Positions 8,802 to 15,743 of a DNA stretch of 64,000 bases are shown piece by piece. The position numbers and the translations under genes are program-made. The DNA is taken from NCBI GenBank assembly GCA_947486785.1, contig CANKUU010000006.1:95042-159041 (forward strand), in the 5' to 3' direction. Below the pieces are notes generated by a model. That model was not told the origin of the DNA and searched no databases. It saw only the letters and a program-made list of their open reading frames with translations. This DNA is from an uncultured Flavobacteriaceae bacterium (GTDB lineage: Bacteria; Bacteroidota; Bacteroidia; Flavobacteriales; Flavobacteriaceae). Positions within the stretch are counted from its first letter, which is position 1. Each line of letters begins with the position of its first letter.

Positions 8802-9755
8802 TTGAACGAACTTATACTAGAACTAACAGACATTAGCCCCAGAGATTTTTTTGGTCAGGGTAATCAGAATATTAATTTATTAAAGAAATACTTTCCTAAG
8901 GTAAAGATAGTTGCACGTGGAAATAAAATTAAAGCTTACGGCGAAGAAGAACTTTTAGAAGAGTTTGAAAAACGTTTTGATATGCTTACGAAGCATTACA
9001 TAAAGTATAATAAAATTGATGAGGTAAGTATTGAGCGCTTGATTACAAGCGATGGTAGAGAAGATTCTGAGACCACAGGTGCAAGTAACGATATTCTAGT
9101 GCATGGGGTAAGTGGTAGGTTAATTAAAGCAATGACTCCCAATCAACGTTTGTTGGTTGATGCAGCTAAGAAGAATGATATGGTTTTCGCAATAGGGCCG
9201 GCAGGCACAGGAAAAACTTATACTGGTGTAGCTTTAGCGGTGAAGGCATTAAAAGAGAAGCAGGTAAAGAGAATCATACTTACACGACCAGCCGTAGAAG
9301 CAGGTGAAAATTTAGGCTTTTTACCAGGTGATTTAAAAGAGAAATTAGACCCCTATATGCAGCCCTTGTATGATGCTTTGCGCGATATGATTTCACCAGA
9401 AAAGTTAACGCATTACATAGAAAATGGTACTATACAAATAGCACCGATGGCTTTCATGAGAGGCCGAACATTAGATCATGCCTTTGTTATCTTAGACGAA
9501 GCTCAAAATACTACCCATGCGCAAATGAAAATGTTTTTAACGCGTATGGGTAAAAATGCTAAGTTTTTAATTACTGGAGATCCTGGGCAGATAGATTTAC
9601 CAAGGCGTGTAACTTCGGGTTTAAAAGAAGCGATTTTAGTACTTCAAAATCTTGAAGGAATTAAGGTGATTTATTTAGATGACAAAGATGTAATTAGACA
9701 CAAATTAGTTAAAAAAGTAATTGCAGCATACAAAAGCATAGAGCATCAAAATTAG
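8802..9755 (+). CDS. phoH: PhoH family ATPase
   Basis: A 317-residue PhoH-type P-loop ATPase, often linked to RNA metabolism. An N-terminal KH-like region (FFPKVKIVARGNKIKA-type sequence at about 30-50) is followed by Walker A GPAGTGKT and Walker B FVILDEAQN, with TRPAVEAGE and TGDPGQIDLP also as in the family. The frame starts with TTG at 8802. The only nearby ATG, at 8776, is out of frame and stops after nine codons. Relatives as I recall them begin with the same residues (MNELI), so the TTG is probably the true start. Confidence 0.92.
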   Translation: MNELILELTDISPRDFFGQGNQNINLLKKYFPKVKIVARGNKIKAYGEEELLEEFEKRFDMLTKHYIKYNKIDEVSIERLITSDGREDSETTGASNDILVHGVSGRLIKAMTPNQRLLVDAAKKNDMVFAIGPAGTGKTYTGVALAVKALKEKQVKRIILTRPAVEAGENLGFLPGDLKEKLDPYMQPLYDALRDMISPEKLTHYIENGTIQIAPMAFMRGRTLDHAFVILDEAQNTTHAQMKMFLTRMGKNAKFLITGDPGQIDLPRRVTSGLKEAILVLQNLEGIKVIYLDDKDVIRHKLVKKVIAAYKSIEHQN

Positions 9756-10315
9756 AATAAAATAGATTTTTTTAAATAGAGGCCTTTAAAATTAATTATA
9801 ACTATCTATTAATCATTTAAAAAAATGATGATCTAATTGATTCGAAAATCGTATATTTTATTGAATATCAATTATTTAAAATATATAAAAACACGGTTTA
9901 AAAATTGCAAATGAATCGATGACAGCGCTTTCATAAGTGCCGATTGTAAGGTCGATTTGTTTACCCATTCAAATATCGACCAGTCTGTTTCAATTCGAAA
10001 AAATCAACATAGTTAGGTATCTTTTTCAAAGATAAAAGGGAAGATAAGAAAGAGAATTACAACTAATTTCTCTCACTTATAGGAACAGTTCTTATGAACA
10101 ACCCATAATGCAAAATTTTTCTTAGGTTTAGCTACAAGATTCCGATCTAAAATATGGCTCTTATAGTGATTTACTACTTAAATTTCTTCGTATTAAATAA
10201 ACCGATAAATACAATTAAAACTTACTTAGTTTAAACGAATAATAAGTGTAAGTTGTTGTTTTTGTGTTGTTTATGTTAAATTGGGAAATCGCTAAAAATT
10301 GAAATTTTTTATTTT
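9756..10315. other. Gene-free stretch after phoH
   Basis: About 560 bases without a usable frame. It contains several AT-rich hairpins, for example ATCATTT around AAAA with AAATGAT near 9812-9828, and a better one at 9950-9981 where GGTCGAT pairs with ATCGACC. None is followed by a T-run, so they are not clear terminators. Confidence 0.4.
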
Positions 10316-10358
10316 AACTCAAAAAAAAGGTCTATTCTGTTATTAAAATAGACCTTTT
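10316..10358 (-). terminator. Terminator of the NagB/PIG-L gene
   Basis: Read leftward, AAAAGGTCTATT, a 10-base loop, and AATAGACCTTTT form a 12-pair stem followed by a T-run, just past the stop at 10372. Confidence 0.85.
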
Positions 10359-10371
10359 TCTCTAAAAATTC

Positions 10372-12300
10372 TTAATTAAATTTGTGACGAACAAATGCTT
10401 CCATAGCCGCATAATCTGACAAGCCTAGAGCACTATATCTTTTTGCAGTATCTCTATTTCGTTCTTCGGCACGCATCCAAAATTCTCTAGAGTCGTCTCC
10501 TTGAAACATTACGCCGTCTTTTTGCGATTGATGACAAAAAATAGCATGTCTTTTCTTTAAAACTTGACCAGGGCTCATGGGAACAGCCATTTCAATTTCG
10601 TTAATATCCCATTCATGCCATGCCCCGCGATATAGCCACAACCAACAATCTTTCATAAATGGTTCGGATTGCATTCGCTGCATGGCCTCAAAAACTGCAT
10701 CTAAACACACTTTGTGTGTACCATGTGGATCGGCTAAATCACCAGCTGCATAAATTTGATGTGGTTGAATAGTTTTAATGATATTCATCATAATATCAAT
10801 ATCAGCATCAGATAAATTATTCTTTTTTATTGTGCCAGTTTCGTAAAAAGGTAAATCTAAAAAGTGAACATTTGAATCTTCTAGGCCCATATATCTGGTG
10901 GCTGCGTAAGATTCTCCTCTTCTAATATTACCTTTTAGTTTTCTAACCTCAGGTGCATCAGATGAACTTTCCTTTTTATTTTTAATTGCATCAATTATTT
11001 TTTGTGCTTCTTCAGAAGGACTTATTCTTTTGGATATTTCAGCATATTTTCTTGCATCCATATCAGATACGGCGATGTTACCTGACGTTTGATAAACTAT
11101 ATGAACATCATGGCCTTGCTCAACTAACCGATCAAAGGTGCCTCCCATAGATATAACATCATCATCAGGGTGGGGGCTAAATATAATTACTTTCTTTTTC
11201 GCAGGCAGCGCGCGCTCGGGTCTGCTAGTATCATCCGCATTTGGTTTTCCACCAGGCCAACCTGTAATGGTATGCTGTAATCTATTAAACATTTTAATAT
11301 TAAGATCATATGAATCTTGTAGGGTTAGCAAATCTGCCATACCATTATCATTATAATCTTTATCTGTTAAACTTAAGATGGTTTTGTTAGTTTTACTGCA
11401 AAGCCAAACAATTGCTTTTGCAGTTAGTTCTTCAGTCCAATCACATGGCCCAACCAACCATGGTGTTTTATTTCTGGTTAATTGGCTCCCCGCACTTGTA
11501 TCTAGTATAAAAGTACAATTGTTATGGTTTTGTAAATAAGTGGCAGGAACATGAGAAGAAATTTCACCTTCAATAGTTTTTTTTATGATTTCTGCTTTAT
11601 TCTGGCCCCATCCGAGCAACACAATTCTTTTAGCACTTCGTACTGTTGCAATGCCCATGGTAATTGCTTTCCTTGGTACATTATCAATACCTAAAAAAGA
11701 AGAGGCGGCATCAACCCGAGTAATATGGTCTAAGGTAATTACTCTAGTTCCAGAATTATAATGAGAACCAGGTTCATTAAATCCAATATGACCTGTTCTA
11801 CCAATACCTAAAAGTTGAAAATCTAGACCGCCAAATTTTTGTATTTTGTTTTCATAAGCTAAGCAGTATGCAACTGCCGAATCATAGTCAATTCTACCAT
11901 CAGGAATATGAATATTTTCTGCCACAATATCTACATGATTAAAAAGATGCTCATGCATAAAGTGAAAATAGCTATGTCTGCTATCTGGCTCCATAGGTAA
12001 ATACTCGTCAAGATTAAAAGTAACTACGTTAGCAAAACTCAAACCATCTTCTTTATGCATACGAACCAATTCTTCATAGACACGAATGGGTGAAGATCCG
12101 GTAGCTAGGCCTAAAACACATGGCTTATTTTTAGCTTGTTTTTCTTTAATAAGACTAGCTATTTCTTCTGCAACTCGAATAGATGCAACATCTGAATTTG
12201 AAAAAATTACATTGTGTATTTTTTCATACCGTGTTTCTTCAAATTTTCCAGCTGGTTTGTGACTGATGTCTACATTTGATTTTTTAAGTAATGTTTCCAT
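10372..12300 (-). CDS. NagB-like glucosamine-6-phosphate deaminase fused to a PIG-L deacetylase
   Basis: A 642-residue two-domain protein. Residues about 30-290 are NagB-like: LATGSSP phosphate loop, FNLDEYLP with Asp98, and GIGRTGHIGFNEP with His171 and Glu176. In E. coli NagB the corresponding loop carries Asp141 before GH; here it is Thr169. Residues about 370-640 are a PIG-L/LmbE deacetylase with the zinc motif HPDDD at 377-381 and DPHGTH further on. The fusion is common in Bacteroidota. The pair could turn GlcNAc-6-P into GlcN-6-P and then fructose-6-P plus ammonia, but the Asp change leaves the deaminase step uncertain. It diverges from the DeoR gene across a control region with paired repeats. 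Confidence 0.88.
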   Translation of the reverse strand: METLLKKSNVDISHKPAGKFEETRYEKIHNVIFSNSDVASIRVAEEIASLIKEKQAKNKPCVLGLATGSSPIRVYEELVRMHKEDGLSFANVVTFNLDEYLPMEPDSRHSYFHFMHEHLFNHVDIVAENIHIPDGRIDYDSAVAYCLAYENKIQKFGGLDFQLLGIGRTGHIGFNEPGSHYNSGTRVITLDHITRVDAASSFLGIDNVPRKAITMGIATVRSAKRIVLLGWGQNKAEIIKKTIEGEISSHVPATYLQNHNNCTFILDTSAGSQLTRNKTPWLVGPCDWTEELTAKAIVWLCSKTNKTILSLTDKDYNDNGMADLLTLQDSYDLNIKMFNRLQHTITGWPGGKPNADDTSRPERALPAKKKVIIFSPHPDDDVISMGGTFDRLVEQGHDVHIVYQTSGNIAVSDMDARKYAEISKRISPSEEAQKIIDAIKNKKESSSDAPEVRKLKGNIRRGESYAATRYMGLEDSNVHFLDLPFYETGTIKKNNLSDADIDIMMNIIKTIQPHQIYAAGDLADPHGTHKVCLDAVFEAMQRMQSEPFMKDCWLWLYRGAWHEWDINEIEMAVPMSPGQVLKKRHAIFCHQSQKDGVMFQGDDSREFWMRAEERNRDTAKRYSALGLSDYAAMEAFVRHKFN

Positions 12301-12328
12301 AAAGTAAGACTATATCTTTTAATGAGTG

Positions 12329-12342
12329 TGTGCTCGAGCACA
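12329..12342. promoter_or_regulatory. 14-bp perfect palindrome in the leader of the NagB/PIG-L gene
   Basis: TGTGCTCGAGCACA lies between the predicted -7 element at 12353-12360 and the start codon at 12300. A GC-rich palindrome in very AT-rich sequence suggests an operator for a LacI- or GntR-like dimer. Confidence 0.45.
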
Positions 12343-12352
12343 TTATTAGCTG

Positions 12353-12360
12353 CGAAAGTA
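12353..12360 (-). promoter_or_regulatory. Probable -7 element of the NagB/PIG-L gene
   Basis: Read leftward, TACTTTCG matches TAnnTTTG at seven of eight positions. No TTG is found at the usual distance upstream; the inverted repeat arm at 12379-12391 occupies that place. Confidence 0.4.
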
Positions 12361-12378
12361 ATAAAAAATAAGATTACT

Positions 12379-12465
12379 TGCTGTTTTTTGCAATATTATT
12401 TGCAATTATTTGCGTTTTTAAAGTTTTTGTGGGTGTTTATATTTTTAAAACAGCAAAAAACAGCA
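12379..12465. promoter_or_regulatory. Paired operator-like repeats in the divergent nag/mur control region
   Basis: TGCTGTTTTTTGC at 12379-12391 and its exact complement GCAAAAAACAGCA at 12453-12465 form a perfect 13-bp inverted repeat with 61 bases between. Further TTTGC copies follow the left arm at 12399 and 12409. The arms lie about the same distance upstream of the two predicted -7 elements, where the -33 regions should be. The DeoR-type protein encoded alongside is the obvious candidate to bind here. Confidence 0.6.
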
Positions 12466-12480
12466 TATAATTTAATTTGT

Positions 12481-12488
12481 TACCTTTG
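12481..12488 (+). promoter_or_regulatory. -7 element of the DeoR/murQ transcript
   Basis: TACCTTTG matches TAnnTTTG exactly, 18 bases before the ATG at 12507. Its place rules out the longer TTG start at 12477, which overlaps it. Confidence 0.6.
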
Positions 12489-12506
12489 TCAACTAAGGTG
12501 AAATTT

Positions 12507-13256
12507 ATGCTAAAAGAAGAACGTCAGCAGGCGATATTAAATGAGGTTGATCTTCACAATCGAATTCTATTAACAGATATTGCAGAATCACTTGATGTTT
12601 CTATAGATACCGTTCGTAGAGATGTTAAAGAATTAGATACAGATCACAAGCTTAGAAAAGTGCACGGTGGTGCAATTTCTTTAGGGTTTACTTCAAACAG
12701 TACTAGAAATACTAATATTTATGCTTTAGAACAGAAAATTGAAATTGCATCTAAGGCAATTGCTTTGTTAAAAGATGGAGCTGTTATTTTTGTAGATGGT
12801 GGCACAACCTGCTTAGAGCTTTCAAGATTAATTCCTACTACTATCGAGCTAACTTGTTTCACTTTAAGCTTAGCAGTAGCTATGGAGCTTTCTTCAAAAC
12901 CGAATGTGACCGTAATTTTTATAGGAGGTAGAATTTCTAAAGATGCTCAAATAGCAATTGGCGCAAATGCGATACATAATCTTTCTGAGATTACTGTAGA
13001 TTATAGTTTTATTGGTACCGGCTATGTAGATGCTCAATATGGGTTAACAGAATTTGATTGGGATATTGTACAATTGAAAAAATCGGTTATTAAAGCTGCA
13101 AAGAAAACAGTACTTTTATGTATATCAGAGAAGTTAAATTCAAAGCACCGATATAAAACCTGTGATATTAATGCGATTAATACCATGATTACAGAGCTTA
13201 AACCCGAAGATGAATTATTACATCTTTTTAAAAATAACGACATTAGACTATTATAA
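12507..13256 (+). CDS. DeoR/GlpR family transcriptional regulator
   Basis: A sugar-phosphate-responsive repressor. From ATG 12507 the product has 249 residues and opens MLKEERQQAILNEV, the usual family start. The N-terminal winged helix has the signature DIAESLDVSIDTVRRDVKEL followed by KVHGGA. The C-terminal sensor domain resembles ribose-5-phosphate isomerase, with FVDGGTTCLEL and FIGTGYVD. Its stop overlaps the murQ start by one base (TAATG), so the two are translationally coupled. It probably controls murQ and the divergent NagB/PIG-L gene through the repeats between them, with an amino-sugar phosphate as effector; this is inferred from context. Confidence 0.9.
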   Translation: MLKEERQQAILNEVDLHNRILLTDIAESLDVSIDTVRRDVKELDTDHKLRKVHGGAISLGFTSNSTRNTNIYALEQKIEIASKAIALLKDGAVIFVDGGTTCLELSRLIPTTIELTCFTLSLAVAMELSSKPNVTVIFIGGRISKDAQIAIGANAIHNLSEITVDYSFIGTGYVDAQYGLTEFDWDIVQLKKSVIKAAKKTVLLCISEKLNSKHRYKTCDINAINTMITELKPEDELLHLFKNNDIRLL

Positions 13257-14065
13257 TGAAATATAAAAAAATAACCGAGGCACCATCTCATCATGATAAC
13301 TTAGAACAACTTGATACCTTATCATTGTTACAAAAAATGAATGAAGAGGACAGAAAAGTACCAGATGCAGTAGCCTTAGTAATACCTCAAATCACAAGGC
13401 TAGTAGATGCCTTAGCCGAGCGTTTTGAGCGCGGAGGGCGACTTTTTTATATTGGAGCGGGCACAAGTGGTCGATTGGGTATTTTAGATGCTTCAGAAAT
13501 TCCTCCTACATTTGGTTTACCACATGAGAGGGTAGTAGGCATTATCGCTGGCGGTGATACAGCAATAAGAAAATCAGTTGAAAATGCAGAAGATAATAGT
13601 GAACAAGCTTGGAAAGATTTGCAGTTACATGATATTTCTGAAAATGATGTTGTTGTTGGTATTGCAGCTTCTGGTACCACCCCGTATGTAATTGGCGGCG
13701 TAAATCAGGCAAAAGCTAGAGGAGTATTAACAGCGGGTATCACAAACAACCCAGGTTCACCTCTTTCTTTAGCAGCTGATATCGCAATAGCTGTAGATGT
13801 TGGGCCTGAATTTTTGACAGGTAGTACACGAATGAAGAGTGGTACATCTCAAAAACTAGTATTAAATATGATTTCTACTGCTCTAATGATTAAAATCGGA
13901 AGAGTAAAGGGAAATAAAATGGTTCATATGCAATTAAGCAATGATAAGCTTGTAGACCGCGGTGTGCGCTATGTGGTTGAAGGCTTGGGTATTAGTTATT
14001 CAAGAGCAGAACAATTACTGAAAGCGCATGGATCGGTAAAGGCGGCATTAGATGCGGGGAAATAA
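13256..14065 (+). CDS. murQ: N-acetylmuramic acid 6-phosphate etherase MurQ
   Basis: Cleaves the lactyl ether of MurNAc-6-P to give GlcNAc-6-P and D-lactate in cell-wall recycling. The 269-residue product carries the SIS-domain signature YIGAGTSGRLGILDASEIPPTF, VGIIAGGD, the IAASGTTPYV loop and the GSTRMKSGTSQK motif of the family. It is somewhat shorter than the E. coli enzyme, mainly at the C-terminus, but ends in the usual helical domain. It overlaps the regulator gene by one base. Its stop is only two bases from the stop of the convergent cytochrome gene. Confidence 0.95.
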   Translation: MKYKKITEAPSHHDNLEQLDTLSLLQKMNEEDRKVPDAVALVIPQITRLVDALAERFERGGRLFYIGAGTSGRLGILDASEIPPTFGLPHERVVGIIAGGDTAIRKSVENAEDNSEQAWKDLQLHDISENDVVVGIAASGTTPYVIGGVNQAKARGVLTAGITNNPGSPLSLAADIAIAVDVGPEFLTGSTRMKSGTSQKLVLNMISTALMIKIGRVKGNKMVHMQLSNDKLVDRGVRYVVEGLGISYSRAEQLLKAHGSVKAALDAGK

Positions 14066-14066
14066 T

Positions 14067-14477
14067 TTATTTACTATTTTTCTGAATTGCTTTAACTTCT
14101 TCTTTAGTTACTATCTTGTCTGCAGAATTACCCCATGAGTTAGAGATGAAATTCATGACATCTGCAATCTCTTCATCTTCCAGCCCCATTGGGCTCATTG
14201 TACTGTTATAAACTTTTCCGTTTACGATTATTTCACCCGTTTGCCCATATTTTATTCCGCGAATACTTGCGGCACGATTTTTCATTAGATAGTCCGATTT
14301 TGCAAGTGGGGGGAAAGCCATTTCTACACCTTCACCTTGTTTCATATGACAGTTCACACAAAAATCTGCATAAATTTCGCTACCTCGCTTCATACTCTCT
14401 TTAAGTTCAGAATCTTGAAAGAGTAGCATCGAAGTAAATGAAGTAATTATAATATAACAGCACACCAAAAATTTCAT
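14067..14477 (-). CDS. Exported monohaem cytochrome c
   Basis: A 136-residue c-type cytochrome with an N-terminal hydrophobic export signal (residues 1-20). The haem site is CVNCH at 40-44, and the likely sixth ligand is a Met in NSTMSPMGL (Met94 or Met97). The pattern GSEIYADFCVNCH and the helix after DEEIADVMNFI are typical of class I domains. Its start lies one base after the stop of the upstream dehydrogenase gene, so the two form an operon. It is probably the electron acceptor of that enzyme in the periplasm. Confidence 0.9.
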   Translation of the reverse strand: MKFLVCCYIIITSFTSMLLFQDSELKESMKRGSEIYADFCVNCHMKQGEGVEMAFPPLAKSDYLMKNRAASIRGIKYGQTGEIIVNGKVYNSTMSPMGLEDEEIADVMNFISNSWGNSADKIVTKEEVKAIQKNSK

Positions 14478-14478
14478 C

Positions 14479-15603
14479 TTATCTTTTAGGATTTAATTTG
14501 TAAATTCCTTTACCTTCAACTGATACATATATTATACCTTCAGGGCCTTCTTCTACATCTCTAATTCTGCCTAAATCAGCTAATATTTTTTCACGTTTAA
14601 TAACTTTGTTTTCATTTAATTTTAGACGCTCGAGGTATTGAAATTTTAAAGAACCAACAAGTAGGCTTCCATTCCAATCAGAGCCATAGCGGTCTGTTGT
14701 AATAAAAGTCATACCGCTAGGGGCAATCGATGGTAACCAATAATGTATGGGTTGCTCCATGCCTTTCATCTCAGTTTTATCGGTTATGCTTGTTCCGCTA
14801 TAATTAACACCGTAGGTAATTAAAGGCCAACCATAGTTTTTGCCTGATTTAATGATATTAATCTCATCACCTCCTTTTGGCCCGTGCTCATGATTCCATA
14901 TTTCACCAGTTTTTGGGTTTTTAACCAAGCCCTGAGGATTTCGGTGACCATAACTAAAAATGGCGGCTTTCGCACTTGTAGTTTCGAAAAACGGATTATC
15001 TTTTGGTATACTCCCATCTGCATTAAAACGGTATATTTTTCCACCATCTCGCGAAATATCTTGAGGGTTTACATCTCTTTCGCCTCTTTCTCCAATTGAT
15101 AAGTATAGATATCCATCGTTATCAAAAGCAATACGAGAACCAAAATGTTGCCCTTTTGTTGTATTTGGTCCTGCTTTGTAAAGCAATTCGTTTTCAACCA
15201 ATACATTACCTTTTAATTTAGCTCTCATGAGTGCTGTATGCCCTCCTTTACCTTCTCCTTCAGACGAAGCATAAGATAGGTATAACCAACCATTGGATGT
15301 ATAGTTTGGGTGTAATTCAATATCTAACAAACCGCCTTGTCCTCGGCTATAAACTTTTGGTAAATTTTTGATTGCTGTTACCTGTCCATCTTTAAAATGA
15401 ACTAACTCACCCGATTTTTTAGTCGCTAAAAGTGCACCATCAGGTAGAAACGTCATACCCCAAAATATGCTCGATTCATCGATTAATAGTTCTGGGGAAA
15501 AAGGAATATCGGAAGGGATATCTACTTGATTTTCTTGACCTTGCGCGCAAGATAGGTTGATAATAGCTATAAATATTGTTAAAAGCAATACACTGTTTTT
15601 CAT
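14479..15603 (-). CDS. PQQ-dependent aldose sugar dehydrogenase (GSDH family), lipoprotein
   Basis: A 374-residue six-bladed beta-propeller of the soluble glucose/sorbosone dehydrogenase family (YliI type), oxidising aldoses with PQQ. The signal ends INLSC, a lipobox with Cys19, so the protein is likely membrane-anchored. Family landmarks include SIFWGMTFLPDGALLATKK, GQGGLLDIELHPNY, HFGSRIAFDNDGYLYLSIG and the HEHGPKGGDEIN stretch with NYGWP. It is the first gene of a two-gene operon with the cytochrome c. The sugar substrate cannot be told from sequence. Confidence 0.9.
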   Translation of the reverse strand: MKNSVLLLTIFIAIINLSCAQGQENQVDIPSDIPFSPELLIDESSIFWGMTFLPDGALLATKKSGELVHFKDGQVTAIKNLPKVYSRGQGGLLDIELHPNYTSNGWLYLSYASSEGEGKGGHTALMRAKLKGNVLVENELLYKAGPNTTKGQHFGSRIAFDNDGYLYLSIGERGERDVNPQDISRDGGKIYRFNADGSIPKDNPFFETTSAKAAIFSYGHRNPQGLVKNPKTGEIWNHEHGPKGGDEINIIKSGKNYGWPLITYGVNYSGTSITDKTEMKGMEQPIHYWLPSIAPSGMTFITTDRYGSDWNGSLLVGSLKFQYLERLKLNENKVIKREKILADLGRIRDVEEGPEGIIYVSVEGKGIYKLNPKR

Positions 15604-15743
15604 ATATAGGCGTTAAAGATGTATTAGAATTACAAACGTATGAGTGTTAAATATAAAAAAGAATTAAATAAGAACAGATAATTACTATACAAAGATTACA
15701 TGATTTCCCAAACCTTGTATTCTTTCTCAAAATAAACTAACCT

